Below, one piece after another: positions 8,056-16,511 of a DNA stretch of 55,243 bases. The DNA is taken from assembly GCA_030429105.1 (NCBI GenBank), contig JAUIDE010000015.1:1-55243 (forward strand). The letters run 5' to 3'. This DNA comes from Alphaproteobacteria bacterium. GTDB lineage: Bacteria > Pseudomonadota > Alphaproteobacteria > Rhodobacterales > Rhodobacteraceae. The notes beneath the pieces are model-generated. The model did not search any database. It worked only from the letters and a program-made list of their open reading frames with translations, and was not told where the DNA came from. The translations under genes and the position numbers were made by a program. Each line of letters starts with the position of its first letter. Position 1 is the stretch's first letter.

Positions 8056-8091
8056 GAATGAGTGATAGTCGCAAGAGCGTGATTATCATTC
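8056..8091. promoter_or_regulatory. Imperfect dyad in the LysR/AhpD divergent promoter region
   Basis: GAATGAGTGATA on the left mirrors TATCATTC on the right, with about 16 bases between. LysR proteins usually bind an interrupted dyad of this kind between their own gene and the divergent target, so this is the likely operator. The match is imperfect and not tested. Confidence 0.45.
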
Positions 8092-8165
8092 CGAACCGAC
8101 GCATGCATCTTCCCCTCGAAGCCGGGGCGAGAGGGCTCCCGGCGGGACCCGAGAGGAGACCGGCC

Positions 8166-8738
8166 ATGGCCGCCACAGCGAAATCCTTCCCCCTCCACAA
8201 CGCCGCTTCCGCGCCGGAAGCCGCGCGCCCCATTCTGGAGGCGACGAAGGCGGCCTTCGGGATGCTGCCGAACCTTCACGCCGTGCTCGCCGAGGCGCCC
8301 GCCGCGCTCGAAGGCTATGCGGCGCTCTGGTCGATCTTCGAGAAGGCGAGCTTCACGCCGGCGGAGCGGCAGGTCGTCTACCTGACCTCCAATTACGAGA
8401 ACGCCTGCGGCTACTGCATGGCGGGCCATTCCGTGCTCGCGAAGGGCGCGGGGCTCCCCGCCGCGGCCATCGCCGCGATCCGCGACGGCCGGGAAATCGC
8501 GGACCCGCGGCTCGAGGCGCTGCGCGCCTTCACCGCGAAGGTCGTCGTGAACCGGGGCTGGGTTTCCGAGGCGGATGTCGCGGCCTTCCTCGCGGCCGGA
8601 TTCGGGCGCCGGCAGGTTCTGGAAGTCATCCTCGGCGTCGCCGTGAAGGTGATCTCCAACTACACGAACCATGTCGCCGACACGCCGCTCGACGGGTTCA
8701 TGAAGGACACGGTCTGGTCGAAGCCGGCCGCCGCCTGA
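8166..8738 (+). CDS. AhpD-like carboxymuconolactone decarboxylase-family peroxidase-related protein
   Basis: A 190-residue, all-helical protein with the redox motif ENACGYCMAGH, the CxxC plus His seen in AhpD-type disulfide reductases. The start ATG 8166 follows a purine-rich GAGAGGAGACC. The family reduces hydroperoxides or recycles a peroxiredoxin. Here the next gene, 24 bp downstream, is a thiol-specific peroxidase-like protein, so they likely work as a pair. A LysR gene is divergent upstream. Confidence 0.88.
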   Translation: MAATAKSFPLHNAASAPEAARPILEATKAAFGMLPNLHAVLAEAPAALEGYAALWSIFEKASFTPAERQVVYLTSNYENACGYCMAGHSVLAKGAGLPAAAIAAIRDGREIADPRLEALRAFTAKVVVNRGWVSEADVAAFLAAGFGRRQVLEVILGVAVKVISNYTNHVADTPLDGFMKDTVWSKPAAA

Positions 8739-8762
8739 GGCCCTGCGGACAGGAGACGAGAG

Positions 8763-9431
8763 ATGAACGACGCCCCCGCCCTCCCCGCCACGCTCGCCGA
8801 AGCGCTCGACGCGCGCCGGGCGCAGTTCATGGCCAACGCCTCCGACGAGGTGAAGGCGATCATGGCGCGCGCCGACGCGGCGCTCGCCGCCGACTTCGCC
8901 GCACGGCCGGTGCTGAAGCCGGGGGACGCCGCGCCCGGCTTCGCCCTGCCCTCGGCGACGGGGGAGACGGTGACGCTCGCCGGGGAGCTCGCGAAGGGCC
9001 CGGTGATCCTCACCTTCTACCGGGGCGGCTGGTGCCCTTACTGCAACCTGGAGCTGCGCGCCTATCAGCGCATCCTGCCGGAGATCGAGGCGGCCGGCGT
9101 GCGGCTCGTAGCAATCTCCCCGCAGACGCCGGACGGGAGCCTTTCGACCGCGGAGAAGAACGCGCTCTCCTTCGCCGTGCTCTCCGATGTCGGCTCGAAG
9201 GTCGCGCTCCAGTATGGCGTCGCCTTCGATCTCGGGGAGGAGCTGCAGGGGCTCTATCTCAAGTTCGGGCACAACCTGCCCGTGGACGACGGGGCGGGCG
9301 AATGGACCCTTCCCGTTCCGGCGACCTTCGTGATCGGCCGGGACGGGCGGGTGAGGCTCGCCCATGTCGAGACCGATTACCGCTTCCGGCTGGAGCCCGC
9401 CGAGGCGCTGAAGGCGGCGACGGGCGCCTGA
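8763..9431 (+). CDS. Peroxiredoxin-like (AhpC/TSA-type) protein
   Basis: The 222-residue protein has a thioredoxin fold with the active site YRGGWCPYCNLELRAY, a CxxC in place of the single peroxidatic Cys of classical AhpC, and a cis-Pro in LPVPATFVIGRDG. Related proteins reduce peroxides or disulfides in the cytoplasm. An N-terminal helical stretch of about 45 residues (residues 12-50) precedes the fold. It is translated from the same operon as the AhpD-like gene. Its end lies only 4 bp from the convergent ftsY end. Confidence 0.87.
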   Translation: MNDAPALPATLAEALDARRAQFMANASDEVKAIMARADAALAADFAARPVLKPGDAAPGFALPSATGETVTLAGELAKGPVILTFYRGGWCPYCNLELRAYQRILPEIEAAGVRLVAISPQTPDGSLSTAEKNALSFAVLSDVGSKVALQYGVAFDLGEELQGLYLKFGHNLPVDDGAGEWTLPVPATFVIGRDGRVRLAHVETDYRFRLEPAEALKAATGA

Positions 9432-9435
9432 GCCT

Positions 9436-10470
9436 TCACGCCTTACCCCCGGCGCCGGTGAGCGCGGCGGCGAATTCCTCCGGGTCGAAGGGCTGGAGGT
9501 CGTCGATCTGCTCGCCCACGCCGATGGCGTGGATCGGCAGGCCGAAGCGGTCCGCCAGGGCGACGAGGACGCCGCCTTTCGCGGTGCCGTCGAGCTTCGT
9601 CATCACGAGGCCTGTGAGGCCGGCGACCTTGCGGAAGATGTCGACCTGGGAGAGCGCGTTCTGGCCGGTGGTGGCGTCGAGGACGAGGAGGGCGTCATGC
9701 GGCGCGGTCGGGTCCTTCTTCTTCAGGACGCGGACGATCTTTTCGAGTTCGGCCATGAGGTCGGCGCGGTTCTGGAGCCGGCCCGCGGTGTCGATCAGGA
9801 GAATGTCGGCCCCCTCCGCCTCGGCGCGGGAGAAGGCGTCGAAGGCGAGCGAGGCCGGGTCGGCGCCTTCGGGCGCGGTCATGACGGGGACGCCCGCGCG
9901 CTCGCCCCAGACCTGGAGCTGCTCGACCGCGGCGGCGCGGAACGTGTCCCCCGCCGCGATGACGACCTTCTTGCCGGCGCCGCGCAGCTGGCTCGCGAGC
10001 TTGCCGATGGTCGTCGTCTTGCCCGAGCCGTTGACGCCGCAGACGAGGACGACCTGCGGCTTCAGGCCCTTCAGCCGGAGCGGGCGGGCGACGGGTTCGA
10101 GGATGCGGGCGATCTCGGCGGCCAATGCGGCCTTCACCTCCGTCGCGCCGACGCGGCGGCCGAAGCGGCCCTCGGCCATCGCGGCGGCGACGCGGAGCGA
10201 GGTCTCCACCCCCATGTCGGCGCCGATCAGAAGCTCCTCCAGCTCCGCGAGCATCGCATCGTCCAGCACCCGCGTCGGCTCCGCGCCGCGGCCCGTCACC
10301 GCGCCGGCGAGGCGGGCGGCGAGGCCGGGCTTCGCCGGCTCGGGCGCGGGGGGGGCTTCGGCGGCCGTTTCGGCGGTTGCGGGCGCGGCCTCGACCAGCG
10401 CGGCCACGCCCTCGTCGAGTTTCGTGGAGGATCGGGTCAGCCGATCCTTCAGCTTGCGGAAGAAACTCAT
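9436..10470 (-). CDS. ftsY: Signal recognition particle receptor FtsY
   Basis: A 344-residue SRP-GTPase. After a short Ala/Glu-rich A region come the four-helix N domain (about residues 60-130) and the G domain with GVNGSGKTTTIGKL (G1), DTFRAAAVEQL (insertion box region), LIDTAGR (G3) and TKLDGTAKGG (G4/G5). It receives ribosome-SRP complexes at the membrane and passes them to the Sec translocon. The A domain is short, which is common in alphaproteobacteria. It is convergent with the peroxiredoxin gene, and divergent from the GntR gene upstream. Confidence 0.96.
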   Translation of the reverse strand: MSFFRKLKDRLTRSSTKLDEGVAALVEAAPATAETAAEAPPAPEPAKPGLAARLAGAVTGRGAEPTRVLDDAMLAELEELLIGADMGVETSLRVAAAMAEGRFGRRVGATEVKAALAAEIARILEPVARPLRLKGLKPQVVLVCGVNGSGKTTTIGKLASQLRGAGKKVVIAAGDTFRAAAVEQLQVWGERAGVPVMTAPEGADPASLAFDAFSRAEAEGADILLIDTAGRLQNRADLMAELEKIVRVLKKKDPTAPHDALLVLDATTGQNALSQVDIFRKVAGLTGLVMTKLDGTAKGGVLVALADRFGLPIHAIGVGEQIDDLQPFDPEEFAAALTGAGGKA

Positions 10471-10586
10471 CGCCCTCGCGTCTCCGGCCTGTCCGTTTCC
10501 GGCCCCTGATACCGCCTCGCGCGCGCCAAGGCCACCTTGCGCCCGCGCCGTCTCCGGGCGAGGCTCGCGCCAAAACGGAGGGGCGC

Positions 10587-11225
10587 ATGACGACGGACGA
10601 GGAACCGGGCGAGGACCTTCACGAGCGCATCCTGGCGGCCATCGACCGCGGGGAGTTCCCGCCGGGCGCGCGGCTGCTGGAGGCCGATCTCGCGACGCGG
10701 TTCGGCGTGAGCCGGACGCCGGTGCGGGAGGCGCTGCGGCGGCTCGAAAGCCAGGGCGTGGTGACGCACGAGGCGCGGAAGGGCGCGGTGGTGGCGACGC
10801 TGGACTATGACCAGCTCGGGGAGCTTTACGCGGTGCGCGAGGTGATGGAGGGGCTCGCCGCGCGGCTCGCGGCGCGGAGCGCCTCGGCGGCGGAGGTCGC
10901 GCTCCTCTTCGAGATGATCGAGGCGGACGAGGCGCTGACGGAGCCGAGGGCGCTCGCGCAGGCCAACAAGCGCTTCCACAGGCAGCTGCAGCGCGCGAGC
11001 CACAACCGCTATCTGATCGAGACGCTGGGGCCCGTGCGCCGCTCGCTCTCCCTCCTCGGGGGGACGACCTTCGCGGCGCCGGGGCGGGCGGAAAGCTCGG
11101 CGCGGGAGCATCGCGCCATCGTCGAGGCGGTGGCGGCGCGGGACGAGGCGGCGGCGGAGGCGGCGGCGCGCGCGCATATCGCCAGCGCCTACGCCGTGAG
11201 GCTCCGCTTGGAAGCGGCGCGCTGA
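10587..11225 (+). CDS. GntR-family (FCD subfamily) transcriptional regulator
   Basis: 212 residues. The N-terminal winged helix shows ILAAIDRGEFPPGARLLEADLATRFGVSRTPVREALRRL, the classic GntR signature; the rest is the all-helical FCD ligand domain with EHRAIVEAVAARD near the end. The start ATG 10587 has GGAGGGGC just upstream. FCD proteins typically respond to organic acids or amino acids. The target is not evident because the next gene is pdxJ, 33 bp away. Confidence 0.9.
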   Translation: MTTDEEPGEDLHERILAAIDRGEFPPGARLLEADLATRFGVSRTPVREALRRLESQGVVTHEARKGAVVATLDYDQLGELYAVREVMEGLAARLAARSASAAEVALLFEMIEADEALTEPRALAQANKRFHRQLQRASHNRYLIETLGPVRRSLSLLGGTTFAAPGRAESSAREHRAIVEAVAARDEAAAEAAARAHIASAYAVRLRLEAAR

Positions 11226-11258
11226 CGCTCTATCCTCCGGCGCGGAAGGAGCCCTCCC

Positions 11259-12038
11259 ATGCTGACCAAACCCCTCGGCCGCCTGCGCCTCGGCGTCAAC
11301 ATCGATCATGTCGCGACGATCCGGAACGCCCGCGGCGGCGCGGCGCCGGACCCGGTGCGCGCCGCGAAGGTGGCGGAGGCGGCGGGGGCGGACGGGATCA
11401 CCGCGCATCTGCGGGAGGACCGGCGGCATATCGTCGACGCCGACATCGAGGCGATCATCGACGCGATCTCCATTCCGCTGAATTTCGAGATGGCGGCGAC
11501 GGAGGAGATGCAGAAGATCGCGCTCCGCCACCGGCCGCACGCCGTCTGCATCGTGCCGGAGCGGCGGGAGGAGCGGACGACGGAGGGCGGGCTCGAAGTC
11601 GCCCGCGAGGAGAACCGGCTGGCGCATTTCATCGCGCCGCTGCGGGAGGCGGGCTGCCGCGTCTCCATCTTCATCGCGGCGGACCGGCGGCAGATCGAGG
11701 CGGCGGCGCGGATCGGCGCGCCGGTGATCGAGCTGCATACCGGCGCCTATTGCGACTATCATGCCGAGGGGCGGCTGGAGGAGCGGGATGCGGAGCTTGC
11801 GAGGCTGCGGGAGATGGCGGCCTTCGGCCATTCGCTCGGCCTCGAGGTCCATGCCGGGCACGGGCTGACCTACGAGACGGCGGCGGAGGTTTCCGTCTTC
11901 CCCGAGGTGATGGAGCTGAATATCGGGCATTTCCTGATCGGCGAGGCGATCTTCTCCGGGCTAGACAGCGCGATCCGGCGGATGCGGGACGTGATGGACC
12001 GGGCGCGGCGCGAGGCGTTCGGGGCGGGCGCGGCGTGA
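11259..12038 (+). CDS. pdxJ: Pyridoxine 5'-phosphate synthase PdxJ
   Basis: A 259-residue TIM-barrel protein starting [20 protein letters not shown], the well-conserved PdxJ opening that holds the phosphate/acetone substrate region. [13 protein letters not shown] and the late [14 protein letters not shown] and [17 protein letters not shown] stretches complete the family pattern. It joins 1-deoxyxylulose 5-phosphate with 3-amino-1-hydroxyacetone phosphate to make pyridoxine 5'-phosphate. In many relatives pdxJ sits directly before acpS; here a repeat B copy and a LysE gene lie between. Confidence 0.97.
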   Translation: MLTKPLGRLRLGVNIDHVATIRNARGGAAPDPVRAAKVAEAAGADGITAHLREDRRHIVDADIEAIIDAISIPLNFEMAATEEMQKIALRHRPHAVCIVPERREERTTEGGLEVAREENRLAHFIAPLREAGCRVSIFIAADRRQIEAAARIGAPVIELHTGAYCDYHAEGRLEERDAELARLREMAAFGHSLGLEVHAGHGLTYETAAEVSVFPEVMELNIGHFLIGEAIFSGLDSAIRRMRDVMDRARREAFGAGAA

Positions 12039-12363
12039 GGGGGGCCGCCTACGTCTCGTTTAGGGGCCAGAACCACAGCACCTTCCGGCCAGATTCCGTG
12101 GAACAGATGCGACATGCGCCCGGCCGATTTGACCCGCGGCAAATCGGCCCGCGGCCGCCGCCCCCCGGCGGCCGCGATTCCGCGGCCACCGCAGCGGCCG
12201 CGCTCCGATTTGGAGCCGTTCGGGCAAGCTCGGCGCCCCTCGGCCTCCGGCTTGCGCCTCCGGCCGAACGGCCTCTGCAGGTCTCCACTGGAGACCTGCT
12301 GATCGAGGCCGTGGCGCTGCCTCAGCCGCCTGCGCAGCGGAACGGACAGCGCCGGAGCGCCCG
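12039..12363. other. Non-coding gap holding repeat element B
   Basis: This gap between pdxJ and the LysE gene is almost filled by repeat B copy 2 (12116-12310) and its weakly conserved extension to about 12078. No promoter or gene was recognised in the remaining bases. Confidence 0.6.
12116..12310 (-). repeat. Structured intergenic repeat B, copy 2
   Basis: Read on the minus strand, it matches copies 1 and 3 end to end. Hairpin I here has arms GCAGGTCTCC and GGAGACCTGC; relative to the other copies three positions change and all three partners change with them. Hairpin II has arms GCGGCCGCC and GGCGGCCGC. Hairpin III (12122-12149) has GGCCGATTTG and CAAATCGGCC. A GGAAGGTGC box about 30 bases beyond the end (12078-12086) is also found after copy 3, so the element may be longer. 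Confidence 0.88.
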
Positions 12364-12984
12364 ATGACCGACCTCGCCTTCCTCCTCGCCCCCGCCATCG
12401 CCTTCGCCGTCGCCTGCGGGGCGCCCGGGCCGGCAACGCTCGGCGTCGCGGCGACCGCCATGGCGCAGGGGGCGGGGGCGGCTTCTCGGTTCTCGCTCGG
12501 GCTCGCGCTCGTCCTCGCGCTCTGGGGCGGGCTCGTCGCCGCGGGGCTCGGGCCGCTCCTTCTCGCCAGCGCGGCGGCGCTGACCGTGCTGAAGATCGGC
12601 GGCGGGCTCTTTCTCCTCTGGCTCGCCTTCGGCGCGGCGCGGAGCGCCATGCGGCCGGGCGCGGCGCCGGCGCCCGCCCCCGCGCGCCGCCATTTCGCGC
12701 GGGGCGCGCTCCTCAACGCGATGAACCCCAAGGCGATCCTCGCCTGGGCGGCGGTGATCGCGCTCGGGCTTGGGCCGGAGACGACGAAGGCGGAGATTTG
12801 GGCGATCTGGGCTGTCTGCGCCGCCATCGGCCTTTCGATCTATCTCGCCTATTCGCTCGCATTCGCCCTGCCGCCGGCCCGGCGGCTCTACGCCCGCGCG
12901 CGGCGGGGGATAGAGGCGGCGACGGCGGCGCTTTTCGGCCTCGCAGGGCTCAGGCTGCTGACCTGGCGGGCGGAGGCGCCATGA
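12364..12984 (+). CDS. LysE-family amino-acid exporter-like protein
   Basis: 206 residues with about six hydrophobic helices. The opening [22 protein letters not shown] matches the G-x-G-P conserved segment of LysE/RhtB exporters, and [18 protein letters not shown] is the family's second hallmark. It should export an amino acid or a small analogue across the inner membrane. Its stop overlaps the acpS start in an ATGA junction, so the two are translationally coupled. Substrate unknown. Confidence 0.88.
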   Translation: MTDLAFLLAPAIAFAVACGAPGPATLGVAATAMAQGAGAASRFSLGLALVLALWGGLVAAGLGPLLLASAAALTVLKIGGGLFLLWLAFGAARSAMRPGAAPAPAPARRHFARGALLNAMNPKAILAWAAVIALGLGPETTKAEIWAIWAVCAAIGLSIYLAYSLAFALPPARRLYARARRGIEAATAALFGLAGLRLLTWRAEAP

Positions 12985-13391
12985 TCGTCGGCATCGGCTC
13001 CGACCTCGCGGATATCCGCCGGATCGAGAACACGCTCAACCGGTTCGGGGAGCGGTTCGTCATGCGCGTCTTCACCGAGATCGAGCGCCAGAAATCGGAC
13101 CGGCGGAAGGAGCGCGCGGCGAGCTACGCCAAGCGCTGGGCGGCGAAGGAGGCCTGCTCCAAGGCGCTCGGCACCGGGCTCCGCATGGGCGTCGCCTGGG
13201 CGGAGATGGGGGTGGTGAACCTCCCCTCCGGCCAGCCGACCATGCATCTGACGGGCGGGGCGGCGGAGCGGCTGGCCTCGCTGATCCCGGAAGGGCATGT
13301 GGCGGAGATCCATGTCACGATCACGGACGACCACCCCTACGCCCAGGCCTTCGTCGTGATCGAGGCCCGGCCGCGCGCCCCGTCGCCTTGA
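12981..13391 (+). CDS. acpS: Holo-[acyl-carrier-protein] synthase AcpS
   Basis: 136 residues. [16 protein letters not shown] gives the first Mg-binding Asp (Asp8), and [13 protein letters not shown] gives the second motif with the Glu ligand. AcpS moves the phosphopantetheine group from CoA to apo-ACP, making the carrier for fatty-acid synthesis. The start overlaps the end of the LysE gene (ATGA). lepB follows 49 bp later, then rnc and era: the usual alphaproteobacterial cluster. Confidence 0.96.
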   Translation: MIVGIGSDLADIRRIENTLNRFGERFVMRVFTEIERQKSDRRKERAASYAKRWAAKEACSKALGTGLRMGVAWAEMGVVNLPSGQPTMHLTGGAAERLASLIPEGHVAEIHVTITDDHPYAQAFVVIEARPRAPSP

Positions 13392-13440
13392 CAGCGGCGG
13401 GGGCCGGACGCACAAGCGGCGGCCTGATCGGGAGACGCGC

Positions 13441-14211
13441 ATGGCCAGGACGCGAGGCGGCAAGCAGAAGGAAGGGATCGGCGAGACGATCCGCACCATC
13501 GTCTGGGCGATCGCCATCGCGCTCGTCTTCCGCACCTTCCTCTTCCAGCCGTTCTGGATTCCCTCGGGCTCGATGAAGTCGACGCTGCTGATCGGCGATT
13601 ACCTTTTCATCTCGAAATACTCCTACGGCTATTCGAAGCATTCCTTCCCCTGGTCGCTCGGCCCGTTCGACGGGCGCATCTTCGCCTCCGAGCCGGAGCG
13701 GGGGGACGTCATCGTCTTCAAGCATCCGCGGACGAACGAGGATTTCATCAAGCGGCTGATCGGCCTGCCGGGGGACCGCATCCAGATGCGGGGCGGAAGG
13801 CTCTTCCTCAACGACGAGGAGGTTCCGCAGGCGCGGATCGCGGACTTCATCGAGCCGATCGACCCGTCGCGCACGCGCTGCATCGACAAGCCGACCATCG
13901 GCGGCGAGGTCGTCTGCGCGAAGGAGGCGTGGACGGAGACGCTGCCTTCGGGCCGCTCCTACACGGTGCTGAACGCGGACGGGAACCTCTCGGCGGCGAC
14001 GGACAACACCCGCGTCTTCACCGTGCCCGAGGGCCAGTATTTCTTCATGGGCGACAACCGGGACAATTCCAACGACAGCCGGCAGGGCGTCGGCTTCGTG
14101 CCCTACGAGAACCTCGTCGGGCGGGCGGAGATCATCGCGATCTCCTCCGACGGGCCGTTCTACGAGATCTGGAACTGGCGGTGGAGCCGGTTCCTCACGG
14201 TCATCCGGTGA
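13441..14211 (+). CDS. lepB: Signal peptidase I LepB
   Basis: 256 residues. One N-terminal helix (about residues 19-36) anchors it in the membrane. The catalytic serine is Ser44 in PSGSMKSTL and the general base is Lys104 in EDFIKRLIGLPGD. The later FFMGDNRDNSNDSR block is the conserved box E. The enzyme removes signal peptides from exported proteins at the periplasmic face. An insert with two Cys residues (TRCIDKPTIGGEVVC) is typical of alphaproteobacterial forms and may make a disulfide (inference). It lies in the acpS-lepB-rnc-era group. Confidence 0.97.
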   Translation: MARTRGGKQKEGIGETIRTIVWAIAIALVFRTFLFQPFWIPSGSMKSTLLIGDYLFISKYSYGYSKHSFPWSLGPFDGRIFASEPERGDVIVFKHPRTNEDFIKRLIGLPGDRIQMRGGRLFLNDEEVPQARIADFIEPIDPSRTRCIDKPTIGGEVVCAKEAWTETLPSGRSYTVLNADGNLSAATDNTRVFTVPEGQYFFMGDNRDNSNDSRQGVGFVPYENLVGRAEIIAISSDGPFYEIWNWRWSRFLTVIR

Positions 14212-14217
14212 GCGCCC

Positions 14218-14904
14218 TTGGCCTCTGACGCGCGCGAGGCGGCGTCGCGGCTTGGCCACGCCTTCACGGACATTGCGCGGCTGGAGGAGGCGCTGACCCA
14301 TCCCTCCGCCGCGACGCCGGCGCGGCCGCACAACCAGCGGCTCGAATTCCTCGGGGACCGGGTGCTCGGCCTGCTGGTGGCGGAGGCGCTGGTGGCGCGG
14401 CATCCGGACGCGAACGAAGGCGAGCTTGCGCCCCGGTTCAACGAGCTGGTGCGGAAGGAGACCTGCGCCGAGGTGGCGCGGGAGATCGGGCTCGACCGGG
14501 CGCTGAGGCTCGGCAAGTCCGAGTCGCGGACGGGCGCGCGGCGGCGCGACGCGCTCCTCGGCGACGCGATGGAGGCCGCGCTCGCCGCCGTCTATCTCGA
14601 CGGCGGGCTGGAGGCGGCGCGCGGCGTGATCGCGCGGCACTGGGGCGCGCGGATCGAGGCGCAGGGCGCGGAGGCCCCGCGCGACGCGAAGACCTGGCTG
14701 CAGGAATGGGCGCAGGCGCGCGGCATGCGCCCGCCGCGCTACGAGGAAGAGGGGCGGACGGGCCCCGACCATGCGCCGCGCTTCACCGTCGTCGCCCGGC
14801 TCGAAACCGGCGCGGAGGCGCGGGCCGAGGCGCGCTCGAAACGCGCGGCGGAGCAGGAGGCGGCGATGACGCTGCTGAAGCTGATCGGAGAACTGGATGA
14901 ATGA
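14218..14904 (+). CDS. rnc: Ribonuclease III
   Basis: 228 residues from a TTG start at 14218, 6 bp after lepB; no in-frame ATG or GTG fits. QRLEFLGDRVLGLLVAEAL is the RNase III signature with the catalytic acidic residues, and DALLGDAMEAALAAVYLDGG supplies the other metal ligands. A double-stranded RNA-binding domain follows from about residue 157 (DAKTWLQEWAQARG to the end). It cuts double-stranded RNA, including rRNA precursors. The last 8 bases overlap era. Confidence 0.96.
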   Translation: MASDAREAASRLGHAFTDIARLEEALTHPSAATPARPHNQRLEFLGDRVLGLLVAEALVARHPDANEGELAPRFNELVRKETCAEVAREIGLDRALRLGKSESRTGARRRDALLGDAMEAALAAVYLDGGLEAARGVIARHWGARIEAQGAEAPRDAKTWLQEWAQARGMRPPRYEEEGRTGPDHAPRFTVVARLETGAEARAEARSKRAAEQEAAMTLLKLIGELDE

Positions 14905-15826
14905 GGCCGCCGAAACCCGCGCGGGGTTCGTCGCGCTGATCGGGGAGCCGAACGCCGGCAAGTCCACCCTGCTCAACGCCATGGTGGGCGCGAAGGTCGC
15001 CATCGTCACGCACAAGGTGCAGACGACGCGGGCGCGCATCCGCGGGATCGCGATGGCGGAGACGGAAGGCGGACGGGCGCAGCTCGTCTTCGTCGACACG
15101 CCCGGCCTTTTCCGCCCGCGCCGGAGGCTCGACCGCGCGATGGTCGCCGCCGCCTGGGCGGGGGCGGACGACGCGGACGTGATCTGCCTCCTGATCGAGG
15201 CGCATCGCGGGCTGACGGAGGGGGTGCAGTCGATCCTCGACCGGCTGGCGGAGCGGCCGGGCCTGAAGGTCGCGCTCGTCATCAACAAGATCGACCGGGT
15301 GAAGGCGCCCGCGCTGCTCCATCTGGCGCAGGAGATGAACGCGAAGCGGGATTTCGCGGCGACCTTCATGATCTCCGCCGAGCGCGGCCACGGGGTGGAG
15401 GACCTCCGCCGCTGGCTCGCCGCAGAGATGCCGGCGGGGCCGTTCCTCTATCCGGAGGACGAGATCTCCGACCTGCCGACGCGGATGATCGTCGCCGAGA
15501 TCACGCGCGAGAAGCTGACGCTGCGGCTGCATGAGGAGCTGCCCTATCAGCTCACGGTCGAGACCGAGAGCTGGGACGATCGGAAGGACGGCTCTGCGGA
15601 GATCCGGCAGATCATTTATGTGATCCGCGACGGGCACAAGGGCATCGTGCTCGGCAAGCGGGGCGAGACGATCAAGACCGTCGGGCAGGAGGCGCGAAAG
15701 GAGATCGAGGCGCTGATCGGCCGGCGCGCGCATCTTTTCCTCGAGGTGAAGGCGCGGCCCGGCTGGCTCGACGAGAAGGAGCGGTTCGACGCGATCGGGC
15801 TGGACTTCTCGGGCGGGGAGGAATGA
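14897..15826 (+). CDS. era: GTPase Era
   Basis: 309 residues. The Era-type G domain shows GEPNAGKS at residues 16-23 (G1), FVDTPGLF (G3) and VINKIDRVK (G4). The C-terminal KH domain is marked by GIVLGKRGETIKTVGQEA. Era binds the 3' end of 16S rRNA and assists small-subunit assembly. Its start lies inside the end of rnc, so the two are coupled. Repeat B copy 3 begins 39 bp after the stop. Confidence 0.97.
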   Translation: MNEAAETRAGFVALIGEPNAGKSTLLNAMVGAKVAIVTHKVQTTRARIRGIAMAETEGGRAQLVFVDTPGLFRPRRRLDRAMVAAAWAGADDADVICLLIEAHRGLTEGVQSILDRLAERPGLKVALVINKIDRVKAPALLHLAQEMNAKRDFAATFMISAERGHGVEDLRRWLAAEMPAGPFLYPEDEISDLPTRMIVAEITREKLTLRLHEELPYQLTVETESWDDRKDGSAEIRQIIYVIRDGHKGIVLGKRGETIKTVGQEARKEIEALIGRRAHLFLEVKARPGWLDEKERFDAIGLDFSGGEE

Positions 15827-16136
15827 GGGCGGGGCGAACTGGCGCGCCCGCCGGTGCTTGCCCCGGCCTCGATCAGCGGCTTTCCGGGGGAAAGCCGCCG
15901 AGGCCGTCGCCCGGAGGCGAAGGCCGGAGGGCGAGGGGCGCCAAGCCGCCGCAGCGGTCGAAGATCAGTCCGCGGTCGCCGCGGCGGGCGCGGAAACGCG
16001 GCCGCCGGGGGGCGGCGGCCGCGGGCGGATCAGCCGCGGGTCTGATCCGCCGGGCGCTTCTGGGCAGGTTCTGCCCAATCCCGAAGGCGGGAAGGTGCGG
16101 GCGAGGAACGCTCTCCGGCCTTCCGTCTTCAGAACG
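15827..16136. other. Non-coding gap holding repeat element B
   Basis: The gap between era and the DUF1491 gene consists mainly of repeat B copy 3 (15865-16057) plus an extension with GGAAGGTGC at 16090-16098. In-frame extension of the downstream gene through this gap is judged spurious, because it merely reads through the repeat. Confidence 0.65.
15865..16057 (+). repeat. Structured intergenic repeat B, copy 3
   Basis: It starts GGCCTCGATCA and ends GGGCGC, as copy 2 does. Hairpin I has arms GCGGCTTTCC and GGAAAGCCGC, extended outward by GGCCTCG and CGAGGCC with a 4-base bulge. Hairpin II has arms GCGGCCGCC and GGCGGCCGC around GGGGGGC. Hairpin III (16024-16051) has arms GGCGGATCAG and CTGATCCGCC, differing from copies 1 and 2 by paired changes at three positions. 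It lies in the same direction as era and the following gene. Confidence 0.88.
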
Positions 16137-16469
16137 ATGACCGCCCGCCTGACGACCGATCTCTGGGTCTCCGCCTATCTCGCGCGGCTGCGCTTCGCCG
16201 CGATCCCCGCCTATCTCGCCGCGAAAGGGGACCCGACCGCGGGCGCGGTGGCGGTGAAGGTCGCGACGATGGACGGGCGCGCCTCCGTCTTCGTGCGCGC
16301 CTACGGGGCGGAGGGGGAGCGCGTCTGGTCGCCGCTCATCGAGGCCGGGGCGGAGACGGAGGCGGATGCGGCGCTCGCCCGGCAGCGCCGTTTCGACCCC
16401 GATCTCTGGATCGTCGAGATCGAGGATCCGAAGGGCCGGACCCTCCTCGGCGAGGAAGGGCTCGACTGA
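16137..16469 (+). CDS. DUF1491 family protein
   Basis: A 110-residue cytoplasmic protein, starting at MTARLTTDLWVSAYLARLR. It matches the compact alphaproteobacterial DUF1491 family that often lies between era and recO: a KVATMDGRASVFVRAY strand region and a closing ARQRRFDPDLWIVEIEDPKG. No enzymatic motif is seen and the function is unknown. The start is put at ATG 16137 because the upstream frame runs through repeat B. Confidence 0.82.
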   Translation: MTARLTTDLWVSAYLARLRFAAIPAYLAAKGDPTAGAVAVKVATMDGRASVFVRAYGAEGERVWSPLIEAGAETEADAALARQRRFDPDLWIVEIEDPKGRTLLGEEGLD

Positions 16470-16511
16470 GAGGCGCGCGCGGCGCATCCTGGCCCAAAAC
16501 GGGAGGCTCTG

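Noticed and set aside
7137-9365. Very long reading of the LysR frame back to 9365
   Set aside because: The extension is antisense to the AhpD-like and peroxiredoxin genes; the LysR fold begins at about 8042.
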